From Streptosporangium violaceochromogenes (GTDB lineage: Bacteria > Actinomycetota > Actinomycetes > Streptosporangiales > Streptosporangiaceae), in the NCBI RefSeq assembly GCF_014654615.1, contig NZ_BNBB01000024.1:1-64000 (forward strand): a stretch of 64,000 nucleotides of DNA, in the 5' to 3' direction. Positions 46,965 through 56,105 of the stretch are shown piece after piece (position 1 is the stretch's first letter; every line of letters begins with the position of its first letter). A program made the position numbers and the translations under genes. The notes under the pieces were generated by a model. It worked only from the letters and a program-made list of their open reading frames with translations. It did no database searches and was not told the origin of the DNA.

Positions 46965-47891
46965 CTAAGCCTGGATGCCCAGACGCTCTTCGATGCAGCG
47001 CTGCTGAAGCTCCGGCGGGAGATTGGCGCAGTCACCCACCTTGCTGTAGAGCCAGCTCAACAACGCCACGGCGATGAGCAGGGTCAGGGCGCTCAGGATG
47101 ATCCCTCCCCAGGCCCGCCCCCGGTTGGAGTTCCTGGCCAGCGCGACGATGCCGATGACCAGGCCGACGATGGCCGTCAGAACCCCCAGGCCGCACACCA
47201 CGAGCAGGAAGATGCTCACGATGCCGAGCACGAGCGCGGCGGTGCCGAGCCCGCCGCCCGCCTTGGGAGCGGCCCACCCCGCCCCCGGGGGCGCCGGATA
47301 CGACGGCCCACCGGGATACGACGGGCCGCCGGGGTAGGAGGGACCGCCGGGATACGACGGGCCGCCGGGGCCGGGGTAGGGACCGCCGGCGGAGGAGGGG
47401 CCCTCCGGATGGCCGGGGCCGCCCGGCGTGGGCTGCTGTCCCCCGTAGGGACTCGCCCCCGTGACCGGAAAGCCCTCGGGAGGCGTCGGCGGGTCGTAGC
47501 GCGAGGGCCTCGCGGTGCTCGGCGGCGCCTCCCGCTCCTCAGGGTGGTCGCCGGGGTGCTCCGGGGCGCTCTCCCATCCCGGGTAGACGGGCGGGGCCGC
47601 ACCCGGCATCGGGGGGGAGGGCTGCGCGGAGGACGGAGGCGCGGGTTCACCGGAGGGCGGGGCCTCAGGCTCCGTCTGGAGCGGCGGAGAGACCTCGGGA
47701 GCGGCCGGCACGTCCGGATGCCGGGGCACCGGCGGCTCGCCGGGGATGGACAGCGGCGGCCGTTCCGGCTCCTCGTCCGGCCCGGGTTCCCGCGGGGTCT
47801 CCGGCTCGGGCGCGGCGGGCTCCTCCCCCTCGGGCCGCCTGTCCCCGGGCTCACGGGGGTCAGGCCGGTTGGGGTCCTCTGGTGCTGTCAC
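46965..47891 (-). CDS. DUF4190-like membrane protein with long Pro-rich N-terminus
   Basis: A 308-residue protein. The first 205 residues are disordered and rich in Pro, Glu, Gly and Ser, with a GGPSYP hexapeptide repeated several times. The C-terminal part has two membrane helices (GTAALVLGIVSIFLLVVCGL and IVGLVIGIVALARNSNRGRA form the DUF4190-type unit), then a third helix (GGIILSALTLLIAVALLSWL) and a short external tail with two Cys (DCANLPPELQQRC). Function is unknown; Pro-rich tails in such proteins often contact other proteins at the membrane. GTG 47891 has GGGAG five bases ahead. It is divergent from purF. Confidence 0.8.
   Translation of the reverse strand: MTAPEDPNRPDPREPGDRRPEGEEPAAPEPETPREPGPDEEPERPPLSIPGEPPVPRHPDVPAAPEVSPPLQTEPEAPPSGEPAPPSSAQPSPPMPGAAPPVYPGWESAPEHPGDHPEEREAPPSTARPSRYDPPTPPEGFPVTGASPYGGQQPTPGGPGHPEGPSSAGGPYPGPGGPSYPGGPSYPGGPSYPGGPSYPAPPGAGWAAPKAGGGLGTAALVLGIVSIFLLVVCGLGVLTAIVGLVIGIVALARNSNRGRAWGGIILSALTLLIAVALLSWLYSKVGDCANLPPELQQRCIEERLGIQA
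47290..47375. repeat. Tandem coding repeat for GGPSYP
   Basis: Imperfect 18-base units around GGRTACGACGGSCCGCCG repeat four to five times inside the DUF4190-like gene, encoding GGPSYP. Such repeats can expand or contract by slippage. Confidence 0.75.
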
Positions 47892-48053
47892 GTCCACTCC
47901 CGACGGGTATAGGTATGCCGGATACCTGACACTCCCCCTCCTGTTCCCCCCAAAACAGGCTGACACGGTAAAACGCCGGTGATTGTTCGGCACGGGGTGA
48001 CGGACACGGCCCCCAGGTGCGAGCAAGGCGAACCCCGACCTAGACTGAAGCAT

Positions 48054-49490
48054 GTGCTGAAAGGCGACGGCCATCTGAGCCATGACCTTGACCCCCACGA
48101 CCGGCCCCCGAAAGACGCGTGTGGCGTCTTCGGCGTCTGGGCGCCCGGGGAGGAAGTCTCCAAACTCACCTACTACGGGCTGTACGCGCTACAGCACCGC
48201 GGGCAGGAGTCCGCGGGCATCGCGGTCAGCGACGGCAGCCGGATCCTCGTCTACAAGGACATGGGCCTGGTCGCCCAGGTCTTCGACGAGTCGGTGCTGG
48301 GAACCCTCCGCGGCCACCTGGCGATCGGCCACTGCCGCTACTCCACCACGGGGTCGAGCGTCTGGGAGAACGCCCAGCCCACGCTGAGCTCGACCGAGGA
48401 CGGCGGGCTCGCGCTCGCCCACAACGGAAACCTCATCAACACCCCGGAGCTCTCCCGGCGGCTGGCCCCCGGCTCCACCCGGGCGACCACCGACACCGAG
48501 GTGCTGACGACGCTGCTGGCCCAGGACCGCAGCCAGGCCATCGACGACGCCGCGGCGGTGCTCCTGCCCCAGGTCAAGGGCGCCTACTCCCTGGTCTTCA
48601 TGGACGAGAAGACGCTGTACGCCGCCCGCGACCCGCAGGGTGTCCGGCCACTCGTCCTGGGGCGCCTGGAACGCGGATGGGCGGTGGCCTCCGAGACCGC
48701 CGCGCTCGACATCGTGGGCGCCACGTTCGTCCGGGAGATCGAGCCCGGCGAGCTGATCACGATCGACGAGCGCGGGGTCCGCTCGCGCCGGTTCGCGCTG
48801 GCCGAGCCCAAGGGCTGCCTGTTCGAATACGTCTACCTCGCCCGCCCGGACACCACGATCGCCGGGCGCGGCGTGCAGAGCACCCGCGTCGAGGTCGGCC
48901 GCGTGCTGGCCCGCGAGCATCCCGTCGAGGCCGACCTGGTCATCCCGACGCCCGAGTCGGGCACCCCGGCCGCCGTCGGCTACGCCGAGGAGAGCGGTAT
49001 CCCCTACGGCCAGGGCCTGGTCAAGAACTCCTACGTCGGCCGGACCTTCATCCAGCCGTCCCAGACGATCCGCCAGCTCGGCATCCGGCTCAAGCTCAAC
49101 CCGCTGAGGGAGGTCGTGGCGGGCAAGCGCCTGATCGTCGTGGACGACTCCATCGTGCGCGGCAACACCCAGCGGGCGATCGTCAAGATGCTGCGCGAGG
49201 CGGGGGCCACGGAGGTCCACGTCCGCATCTCCTCGCCGCCGGTCTCCTGGCCCTGCTTCTACGGCATCGACTTCGCCACCCGGGCCGAGCTGATCGCCGG
49301 CTCGCTCGGCGTGGACGAGATCCGCGCCTCCCTCGGCGCCGACTCGCTCGGGTACATCTCGCTGGAGGGCCTGACCGCGGCCACCACGATCCCGGCGGAA
49401 CGGCTCTGCCGCGCCTGTTTCGACGGCGTCTACCCCATCCCCATCGACCAGGACAACGTGGGCAAGTACGTCCTGGAGGCCAAGCTGTGA
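48054..49490 (+). CDS. purF: Amidophosphoribosyltransferase
   Basis: A 478-residue enzyme committing PRPP to purine synthesis. Counting from GTG 48054, Cys23 (KDACGVFGVW) is the nucleophile exposed after removal of a 22-residue propeptide. The PRPP site is LIVVDDSIVRGNT. Four Cys in the positions of the 4Fe-4S cluster of the Bacillus-type enzyme are present (KGCLFEY, WPCFYGID, RLCRACFDG). The start was chosen because VLKGDGHLSHDL matches actinomycete PurF N-termini; the ribosome binding site is weak. GTGA joins it to a short reading frame into purM, whose own start lies 45 bases further on. The DUF4190-like gene is divergent. Confidence 0.96.
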   Translation: MLKGDGHLSHDLDPHDRPPKDACGVFGVWAPGEEVSKLTYYGLYALQHRGQESAGIAVSDGSRILVYKDMGLVAQVFDESVLGTLRGHLAIGHCRYSTTGSSVWENAQPTLSSTEDGGLALAHNGNLINTPELSRRLAPGSTRATTDTEVLTTLLAQDRSQAIDDAAAVLLPQVKGAYSLVFMDEKTLYAARDPQGVRPLVLGRLERGWAVASETAALDIVGATFVREIEPGELITIDERGVRSRRFALAEPKGCLFEYVYLARPDTTIAGRGVQSTRVEVGRVLAREHPVEADLVIPTPESGTPAAVGYAEESGIPYGQGLVKNSYVGRTFIQPSQTIRQLGIRLKLNPLREVVAGKRLIVVDDSIVRGNTQRAIVKMLREAGATEVHVRISSPPVSWPCFYGIDFATRAELIAGSLGVDEIRASLGADSLGYISLEGLTAATTIPAERLCRACFDGVYPIPIDQDNVGKYVLEAKL

Positions 49491-49534
49491 GCCGGTCGCA
49501 CACCCCGGACGACGCGATCGGCGAAGGAGACCGC

Positions 49535-50560
49535 ATGACCGGCTACGCCGCCGCCGGCGTGGACATCGACGCGGGCGAGCGCGCCGTCGAGCTGATGAAG
49601 GCGAAGGTCGCGCGGTCGCGGCGGCCCGAGGTGATCGACGACGCCAGCGGCTTCGCCGGCCTGTTCGACGCCTCGGCCCTGCTGAGCTACCGGCGGCCGC
49701 TGCTGACCACCTCGACCGACGGCGTCGGCACCAAGGTCATGCTGGCGCAGGCGCTCGGCAAGCACGACACGATCGGCCTCGACCTGGTCGGCATGGTCGT
49801 CGACGACCTGGTGGTCTGCGGCGCGGAACCGCTCTTCATGACCGACTACATCGCCTGCGGGAAGGTCGTCCCCGAGCGGATCGCCGAGATCGTGGGCGGT
49901 GTCGCCGAGGGCTGCCGCCTGGCCGGCTGCGCCCTCGTCGGGGGGGAGACGGCCGAGCATCCCGGAGCCATGGGCGCGGATGAGTACGACCTGGCCGGCG
50001 CCGCCACGGGCGTGGTGGAGGCCGACGAGCTGCTCGGCCGCGACCGGGTCCGGGCGGGCGACGTGGTGCTGGCGCTGGCCTCCTCCGGCGTGCACTCCAA
50101 CGGCTACTCGCTGGTCAGGCACATCATCAAGCTGGCCGGGCTCACGCTGGAGACCGAGATCGGCGAGCTCGGCCGGACCCTCGGCGAGGAGCTTCTCGAA
50201 CCGACCAGGATCTACGCGCTGGACTGCCTGGCGCTGGCCCGCGCGACGGAGGTCCACGCCTACGCCCACATCACCGGGGGCGGCCTCGCGGGCAACCTCT
50301 CCCGTTCCCTTCCCCCCACGCTGGACGCGCTGCTCGACCGTTCCTCCTGGACCCCCCCGCCCGTCTTCGAGGTGCTCGCGGGGTACGGCAAGGTGCCGCG
50401 GGCCGAGATGGACCGCACCTTCAACCTGGGGGTGGGCATGGCGGCCGTCGTCGCGGCGGACGCCGCCGACACGGCCCTGGCCCTGCTCGCCGAGCGCGGC
50501 CTCCCCGCCTGGGTGCTGGGCGAGGTCGTTCCCGGGACCGGCAGGGCCCTCTATCGCTGA
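49535..50560 (+). CDS. purM: Phosphoribosylformylglycinamidine cyclo-ligase
   Basis: A 341-residue AIR synthetase that closes the imidazole ring (FGAM to AIR) with ATP. Motifs include TTSTDGVGTKVMLAQALG, DDLVVCGAEPLFMTDYIACGK, ALVGGETAEHPGAM and ALASSGVHSNGYSLVR. I start it at ATG 49535, which has AAGGAG five bases upstream. A GTG overlapping the purF stop gives 16 more residues without homology. It is in one operon with purF. A bulged hairpin follows at 50673-50713. Confidence 0.96.
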   Translation: MTGYAAAGVDIDAGERAVELMKAKVARSRRPEVIDDASGFAGLFDASALLSYRRPLLTTSTDGVGTKVMLAQALGKHDTIGLDLVGMVVDDLVVCGAEPLFMTDYIACGKVVPERIAEIVGGVAEGCRLAGCALVGGETAEHPGAMGADEYDLAGAATGVVEADELLGRDRVRAGDVVLALASSGVHSNGYSLVRHIIKLAGLTLETEIGELGRTLGEELLEPTRIYALDCLALARATEVHAYAHITGGGLAGNLSRSLPPTLDALLDRSSWTPPPVFEVLAGYGKVPRAEMDRTFNLGVGMAAVVAADAADTALALLAERGLPAWVLGEVVPGTGRALYR

Positions 50561-50672
50561 CCCCTCCGGCCCGGCCCGCCACCGCGGTCCGGGCCGGGGT
50601 CGTCACCGCGGTCCGGGCAGACTCGGACAGCGCCCCGGCGTGGGCCGGAGCGCCGTCACATGCGACGGCGCG

Positions 50673-50713
50673 GAGAAAACACCCGGCGGCTTCCCAACCA
50701 CCGGGTGTTTCTC
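50673..50713. terminator. Bidirectional terminator between purM and the DUF3073 gene
   Basis: GAGAAAACACCCGG pairs with CCGGGTGTTTCTC (13 base pairs, one bulged A), with A- and T-rich arms that suit either direction. It lies between the convergent stops. Confidence 0.85.
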
Positions 50714-50734
50714 GCGCGCTCGATATGAAGACGC

Positions 50735-50968
50735 CTAGCGCCGGCCGGGCGCCCCGTCGTCGCGATCGTCTCCGGAGCCGAAGCCCTCGGCGTAATCGGC
50801 GTACCGTTCAGCCAGCGCATCGTAGGAGTCGTTGGCGTCGTCATTGTGGTTGGAGTCGTCTCTGACTCCGAGCTCGTCGCGAAGACGCTCAAGATCAGTG
50901 CCACCGCTGTTGTACTTCAGCTGGCGAGCAACCTTGACCTGCTTGGCCTTTGCTCGGCCGCGCCCCAT
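50735..50968 (-). CDS. DUF3073 family protein
   Basis: A 77-residue protein conserved in actinomycetes. The basic N-terminus MGRGRAKAKQVKVARQLKY is diagnostic of DUF3073. The middle has LERLRDELGVRDDS and the C-terminal half is very acidic (YADYAEGFGSGDDRDDGAPG). Its function is unknown, although the strong positional conservation next to purM is a general actinomycete feature. It starts with ATG 50968 and shares a terminator with purM. Confidence 0.92.
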   Translation of the reverse strand: MGRGRAKAKQVKVARQLKYNSGGTDLERLRDELGVRDDSNHNDDANDSYDALAERYADYAEGFGSGDDRDDGAPGRR

Positions 50969-51118
50969 TGGCTCGACCCCCTCGTGTGGGGCCGTGCCCG
51001 ACCCCTCGTCGCTAACGCACCACGCACTGACGCCACCTGACTTGAGGCGTCAGCTCTCGTTCGACTACAACCGTACCCGTTTTACGCCCGGCTCGGTACG
51101 CCGTATGGGCGTGAGAGG

Positions 51119-52222
51119 CTAGCGGCCCAGCCAAATGCCCCTAATTCGCCCGACTTCCGACATTCTGCGCTCAGCCAGCCTGTCGGCCGCGACCGCCGGG
51201 GGAACACCGTCCTCCGCCGCCAGAGCGAAGATCTTGAGAGTCGTGTCGTAGATCTGGGTGGCCTTTGCCTTCGCACGGTCCATGTCGAACCCCCGGATCT
51301 CGTCGGCGACCTGGATGACCCCGCCGGAGTTGACCACGTAGTCGGGCGCGTAGAGGACGCCCCGGTCGGCGAGCTCCTTCTCCACCCCCGGATGGGAGAG
51401 CTGGTTGTTGGCCCCGCCACAGACGATCTTGGCGCGGAGCCGGGCGACCGTCTCGTCGTCCAGCGCCCCGCCGAGCGCGCACGGCGCGTAGACGTCGAGA
51501 TCGGCCCCGGTGAGCTCCGTCTGGTCCGCCACGACCTCCACCCCGGGGTGCCGCCGCCGGACCCGCTCCACGGCCCGCTCGTCGACGTCGCAGATCACGA
51601 CCTCGGCGCCGTCCTCGACGAGGTGGCCCACCAGGCGGTGCCCCACCTTGCCCACGCCCTCGACGCCGACCCGCCGCCCGCGCAGCGCCGGCGAGCCGTA
51701 GACGTGCTCGGCCGCGGCCCGCATGCCCTGGAAGACACCGTAGGCGGTCAGGATCGAGGAGTCGCCCGCCCCGCCCTGCGCCGGCGTGCGGCCGGTCACG
51801 TAGGAGCTCTCACGGGCCACGACGTCCATGTCCTCGCTGTAGGTGCCGACGTCGCACGCGGTGTAGTAGCGGCCCCCCAGAGACTGCACGAACCGGCCGT
51901 AGGCGCGCAGGAGCGCCTCGCTCTTGCCGGTGGAGGGGTCGCCGATGATCACCGCCTTGCCGCCCCCCAGGTCGAGCCCCGCCAGGGCGTTCTTGTAGGC
52001 CATGGCCCGCGAGAGGTTGAGCACGTCGGCCAGGGCGGCCTGCTCGCTGGGGTAGGGGTAGAACCTGGTGCCTCCGAGGCTCGGGCCCAGGGCGGTGTTG
52101 TAGATCGCGATGATCGCGTAAAGGCCGCTGCGTTCGTCGGAGCAGAAAACGACCTGCTCGTGCTTCGCCTGGCCACGTGCTGGGCTCTCGTCTTTGTGAG
52201 ACAGCCCGAAGACGTCAGTCAC
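51119..52222 (-). CDS. vdh: Valine (branched-chain amino acid) dehydrogenase
   Basis: A 367-residue NAD-dependent Glu/Leu/Phe/Val dehydrogenase. The substrate-binding region is LGPSLGGTRFYPYPSEQAAL with the catalytic lysine in AMAYKNALAGLDLGGGKAV. The Rossmann motif is VGVEGVGKVGHRLVGHLVE. Length and sequence fit Streptomyces Vdh, which deaminates valine, leucine and isoleucine. Its location three genes from bldC is the Streptomyces order. The resulting 2-oxoacids are substrates for the E1/E2 complex encoded at 35320-38839. Starts with GTG, GGGAG about 8 bases ahead. Confidence 0.93.
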   Translation of the reverse strand: MTDVFGLSHKDESPARGQAKHEQVVFCSDERSGLYAIIAIYNTALGPSLGGTRFYPYPSEQAALADVLNLSRAMAYKNALAGLDLGGGKAVIIGDPSTGKSEALLRAYGRFVQSLGGRYYTACDVGTYSEDMDVVARESSYVTGRTPAQGGAGDSSILTAYGVFQGMRAAAEHVYGSPALRGRRVGVEGVGKVGHRLVGHLVEDGAEVVICDVDERAVERVRRRHPGVEVVADQTELTGADLDVYAPCALGGALDDETVARLRAKIVCGGANNQLSHPGVEKELADRGVLYAPDYVVNSGGVIQVADEIRGFDMDRAKAKATQIYDTTLKIFALAAEDGVPPAVAADRLAERRMSEVGRIRGIWLGR

Positions 52223-52408
52223 GGTGGTGACTCCCGGTCGCCGGCCCGCCGCCCCATGACGGCGGAGATCACTATCAGCGTAACCACAACTTCCGCCGGA
52301 ACCGTGAGGGATCGTCCCGGTTCTCAGCAGGCGAGACGGGGCGCGCGCCGCCGGGCCACCAGGGGTTGATACCGGACAACGGCCGGTTTCTCATGGGACG
52401 ATGCGGTC

Positions 52409-53266
52409 GTGCTGCCCTATGCCGCGTACCTCCGTGTCTATGAACCGCTGAGCGCGTTCACCCCTTCGGAACGATCTTCATGGGCCGCCTACGCCAGAGC
52501 AGCCGACCGGCCCCGCCGCGCGAGCGCGCTCCAGGTCGAGCAGGGCGAGGCCGTACGGCGCCTGGCGGGGGTGCCTCCCACCCCGGCACCCGCCCAGGAG
52601 AGCCCCAACGCCTATCTGAGGCGCGTGGAGGAGGTCCTGTACGTCTGCCCCTGGCAGAGCAGGCTCAGGTCCTGGCTGGCCTTCTCACGCTTTCGTGGGG
52701 CCACTCCCGCGAGGCTGATGGAACGGTTCATTCCGATCCCCGTCGCCGAGCGGACGGCCGACGAGTTCGACAGGTTCAAACGGCGCGGCGGGGCGACGGC
52801 GCTGCGCACCCACATCCGCACCTCCAGGTGGCACGTTCCGGCGGCGTGGTTCGTACCCTTCGAGGGGGGCGAGCGCTGGCTGGCCCTCGGTGGCGAGCGG
52901 AGCGCCGGCGGCAGGGTGGCCACGCGCAACCTTCTCTACGTCACCTCCATGTCCCACGCCAGGCGGCGCAGCGCCCGCGCCCTTCAGATCATCCGCAGGA
53001 AGATGGGCGAGGTCGCGATGACCTCCGAGGTCGAGGAGATGGCCCGCTGGCTGGAAGAGTTTCACCCCCACTCGCTCGTGGAGCTCGACTACGGAGGGAT
53101 CGTCCACCTGATGGAGGACGACAAGCTCCGGGCCGACCAGTCGGCGGCGGAGATCGCCGCCGCGCTCACGGGTCTGGAGAACGGCGAGGAAGAGTTGGCC
53201 TTCGCCATGTACCAGCGCGTGATCCTCCGGTGGAGATCAATACAACTTCTCGAATCAGCAAACTGA
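52409..53266 (+). CDS. Conserved hypothetical protein upstream of bldC
   Basis: A 285-residue soluble protein conserved at this position in actinomycetes. No catalytic motif is recognised. The N-terminal half is rich in Arg and aromatic residues (LPYAAYLRVYEPLSAFTPSE, YVCPWQSRLRSWLAFSRFRG). The C-terminal half is helical and acidic (VEEMARWLEEFHPHSLVELD, SAAEIAAALTGLENGEEELA). It begins with GTG and lacks a clear ribosome binding site. It is divergent from vdh and separated from bldC by the long bldC leader. Function unknown; a link to development is suggested only by position. Confidence 0.82.
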   Translation: MLPYAAYLRVYEPLSAFTPSERSSWAAYARAADRPRRASALQVEQGEAVRRLAGVPPTPAPAQESPNAYLRRVEEVLYVCPWQSRLRSWLAFSRFRGATPARLMERFIPIPVAERTADEFDRFKRRGGATALRTHIRTSRWHVPAAWFVPFEGGERWLALGGERSAGGRVATRNLLYVTSMSHARRRSARALQIIRRKMGEVAMTSEVEEMARWLEEFHPHSLVELDYGGIVHLMEDDKLRADQSAAEIAAALTGLENGEEELAFAMYQRVILRWRSIQLLESAN

Positions 53267-53585
53267 GTCGCAAATCATCCCTCTGACCTGCATAAGTAGG
53301 TTGGTCGATGACCGGCGACACGTCTACGAACTGAGTAGTTTGCCGTTTTCACTGCGATACCACGAAACGTGTCGCTAGAATCACCGAGCGTGACAACAAC
53401 AGGTGCACAAGAGAGATGAGCCACTCAAAGGCTCGCCAATCGCTCTACGTGGCTGTATGGTCACATCGGGTGATGCCGCATATGGCCCGAACAGCCGCAC
53501 GCAAGGGGCCATAAGGGGACATCCGTGACAAGCGTCAAGTCGCAGGATCGCTGTCGCCGGTCCACATGGAGGAGAGGCCGCACAA
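53267..53585 (+). promoter_or_regulatory. bldC promoter and long leader
   Basis: TAGAAT (53376-53381) is a good -10. It abuts the arm ACGTGTCGC (53367-53375) of a perfect 9-base inverted repeat whose partner GCGACACGT lies at 53315-53323. This predicts a leader of almost 200 bases before the ATG. The separation of 43 bases suits a looped or two-site operator. No further gene is seen here. Confidence 0.55.
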
Positions 53586-53789
53586 ATGTCAGCTCGTACA
53601 CCCGAGGCAGAGCCGCTGCTTACCCCGGCGGAGGTCGCAACCATGTTCCGGGTCGATCCCAAGACCGTTACACGGTGGGCGAAGGCGGGCAAGTTGACGT
53701 CCATTCGCACGCTCGGTGGACACCGCCGCTACCGGGAGACCGAGGTTCGCGCGCTGCTCGCGGGGATTCCGCAGCAGCGCTCCGAGTAA
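53586..53789 (+). CDS. bldC: Developmental regulator BldC
   Basis: A 67-residue MerR-like winged-helix DNA-binding protein. LLTPAEVATMFRVDPKTVTR followed by WAKAGKLTSIRTLGGHRRYR is essentially the Streptomyces BldC sequence. BldC oligomerises head to tail on direct repeats and delays the onset of sporulation genes. Length and position next to the vdh region match the S. coelicolor locus. The ATG has GGAGGAG about 11 bases upstream. A paralogue with a longer tail is encoded at 25469-25825 in the accessory island. Confidence 0.95.
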   Translation: MSARTPEAEPLLTPAEVATMFRVDPKTVTRWAKAGKLTSIRTLGGHRRYRETEVRALLAGIPQQRSE

Positions 53790-54059
53790 GACGGGGCCGT
53801 CACGGACTTAGGGGGAACCAGACGCGCGCTCACACCGTGAGCGTGTAGGCAACATGGGTTGTGTGGGGAGCGGCGTCGCCCGCCCGGCGCCGCCCCACAT
53901 CGTCCCGTACGGCTCCGCCGGCCTCCCCCGCACGTCCTGACCCGTCTCCGTGCCCCCCACCCCAATCCGCCGGGCGGGCACGGGTTCCCCCCGGCCCCGT
54001 TTCCCGGGCCCCGCGGGCCCCGGATCTCCGCGGGACTCCCCCGGGCCTTCCCGGAGCGG

Positions 54060-54767
54060 TTACGGCACCTGGCCGCCGACCAGGGCTCCCAGCAGCCGTC
54101 CGACCTGAGGGTCGTGATCGGCGCCCGCTCCGAGCAGCGCCACCATCTGGCCGACCAGCATGCGTTCGAGCGCCGGCCGTTCGATGTCCCGGTGCTCCAG
54201 CCAGTCAAGGCCCGCCGTCTCCACCGAGGCGATCCACGAACGCAGCGCCACCCGCAGGATCGGACCGGGCTCGTCGACCTGCATGCGCCGCATGATGAGC
54301 CGGAACAGCCGGTGCCGGACGCCTTCGATGATCTCCCCGACCTCCCCGGCCTCCCTGCCGTGGCCGGCCGGGCCGCCCTTCAGGAGCGCGGCGAACCCGG
54401 CCTCGTGCTCCTCGACGAAGTCGAAGTAGCGGCTCAGCCCCCAGGCGAGCTCCTCCAGCGGGGGGCCGTTCCCCGGCGGTCGCAGCCGCGCCTCCAGGTC
54501 GGCCGCCGCGCTTCTCAGGGCGGCCACGTACAGCTCCTGCTTGCCGCCGAAGTAGTGGTAGACGAGGGCCCGCGAGGCCCCGGCCGCCGAGGCCACGTCG
54601 TCGATGGACACCCTCTCGGCGTCCCGTCTGCCGAACAGTTCGAGGGCCGCCGCCACGAGTTCCTCGCGACGCCGGTCCACGCTGAGCCTGCGCCGCGCCG
54701 GGCGGGCGCCCTGCGCCGAGGACTTTCCCCGCTCGGTGGCTCCGGATGTCGACCCCACACCGGGCAC
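54060..54767 (-). CDS. TetR-family transcriptional regulator
   Basis: A 235-residue regulator as started here. The helix-turn-helix is AALELFGRRDAERVSIDDVA followed by SAAGASRALVYHYFGGKQEL, a textbook TetR N-domain. The ligand domain follows (YFDFVEEHEAGFAALLKGG, ASVETAGLDWLEHRDIERPA) and suggests binding of a lipid or acyl-type ligand, but this is weak. The start is unclear. GTG 54767 is one choice; the frame extends to 54881 and the preceding sequence looks disordered. It is divergent from the LacI gene. Target genes unknown. Confidence 0.82.
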   Translation of the reverse strand: MPGVGSTSGATERGKSSAQGARPARRRLSVDRRREELVAAALELFGRRDAERVSIDDVASAAGASRALVYHYFGGKQELYVAALRSAAADLEARLRPPGNGPPLEELAWGLSRYFDFVEEHEAGFAALLKGGPAGHGREAGEVGEIIEGVRHRLFRLIMRRMQVDEPGPILRVALRSWIASVETAGLDWLEHRDIERPALERMLVGQMVALLGAGADHDPQVGRLLGALVGGQVP

Positions 54768-54895
54768 ACTATCGGAGCCGTTCCCCGGGGGTGATGAGGT
54801 CAAGATCGGAGTTCCCTTCGAAATCAGGCCGTACCCCATTCGGAACTCGATCGTTTTGAGTGACAGGTGCCCATCCACCACTGCGGGGGAGAGCC

Positions 54896-55981
54896 ATGTC
54901 AGGACCGCCGGTCAACACCACCGTCACCCGAGCCCGTGAGCTTGCCGAGGCCGTGCCGCCGGAGAACACCGGGCCACGCCCGCGGCCAACGATCCGCAAC
55001 GTCGCAGAGCGCGCCGGTGTCTCCAAATCACTGGTCTCGCTGGTGCTGCGCGGATCGCCGCACGTCAGCGAGCACCGTCGCCAAGCGGTGCTCCAGGCCG
55101 CCAGAGAACTCGGCTACCGGCCCAACGCGGTCGCGCGCAGCCTGGTCGAAGGCCGCACACACCTGGTCGGCGCGCTCGTCGCCGACCTGCACAACCCGTT
55201 CTACGCCCAGTGCCTGGACGGCCTGCAGGAGAGCCTGCACGGCGACGGCCTGCGGCTGCTCATCGGCAACAGCCAGTGGGATCCCGCGTTCGAGGACGAG
55301 GCCGTCGAGGCCTTCCTGGAACTGCGCGTGGACGGTCTCGTCCTGCTCGGCATCGCGCCGACCAGTGACACTCTCATCGAGGCCACCGGCTACACGCCGA
55401 CGGTCGTGGTGGGAGAGCGCGACATCGAACTGGGCAGCGTGGACGTCGTCGTGGACGACGACCAGCTCGGCGCCCGCCTCGCCGTCGACCACCTCGTGGA
55501 GTTCGGCCACCGCCGGATCGCCCACATCGAGGGTGCCCGCTCCTCCTCCGGACGGTTCCGGTGCGAGGGCTACCTGGTCGCGATGCGCAGGCACGCGCTG
55601 GCGCCGTACATCATGGTCGAGCAGAGCGAGTGCACCGAGGAAGGAGGCGCCGCAGCCGCGCACAACCTGCTGACCCGCGACCCCCGGCCCACCGCCATCT
55701 TCGCCGCGAACGACGCGGTGGCGATCGGCGTGCTCTCCGCGGCGGCCGAACTGGGTCTGCGCGTGCCCGACGACCTTTCGGTCGTCGGCTATGACAACAC
55801 CCACCTGGCCGGGACCCAGCCCATCTCGCTGACCACCATCGATCAGCCTCGCCGGGCCATGGGCCGTTCGGCGGCGGCGCTGCTCAGCGACCGGATCGGC
55901 GACCCGGGCAAGTCCTCGCGCCTGCGGCAGGTCACCCCCCAGCTCGTCGCGCGTCGCAGTACAGGCCCCGCACGGCCGTAA
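54896..55981 (+). CDS. LacI-family transcriptional regulator
   Basis: A 361-residue sugar-type repressor. The HTH and hinge are TIRNVAERAGVSKSLVSLVL and AARELGYRPNAVARSLVEGR. The periplasmic-binding-like effector domain has VGALVADLHNPFYAQCLDGL, LRVDGLVLLGIAPTSD and VSVVGYDNTHLAGTQPISLT-like features. The N-terminal 40 residues are an extra disordered segment. ATG 54896 follows GGGGGAGAG. No sugar-uptake or catabolic genes lie next to it, so its operon is elsewhere. It ends with a terminator 5 bases after the stop. Confidence 0.9.
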   Translation: MSGPPVNTTVTRARELAEAVPPENTGPRPRPTIRNVAERAGVSKSLVSLVLRGSPHVSEHRRQAVLQAARELGYRPNAVARSLVEGRTHLVGALVADLHNPFYAQCLDGLQESLHGDGLRLLIGNSQWDPAFEDEAVEAFLELRVDGLVLLGIAPTSDTLIEATGYTPTVVVGERDIELGSVDVVVDDDQLGARLAVDHLVEFGHRRIAHIEGARSSSGRFRCEGYLVAMRRHALAPYIMVEQSECTEEGGAAAAHNLLTRDPRPTAIFAANDAVAIGVLSAAAELGLRVPDDLSVVGYDNTHLAGTQPISLTTIDQPRRAMGRSAAALLSDRIGDPGKSSRLRQVTPQLVARRSTGPARP

Positions 55982-55985
55982 AAGC

Positions 55986-56023
55986 GCCTGCCTGGAGCGT
56001 TACAGCACGCCCAGGCAGGCTTT
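55986..56023 (+). terminator. Intrinsic terminator of the LacI gene
   Basis: GCCTGCCTGG pairs with CCAGGCAGGC across a 15-base loop and is followed by TTT. Confidence 0.85.
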
Positions 56024-56105
56024 AAGACCTCGTCAAAAACGGGCCAACCTCCGACGTGGCGGTGAGGCGCGGGTGTTGACTCCCGTGGTGACGAGGGGGG
56101 TAACA

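Noticed and set aside
46459..46968. Basic plus-strand and hydrophobic minus-strand ORFs in the skewed intergenic region
   Set aside because: Both follow from the A/C-rich composition. Neither has a ribosome binding site.
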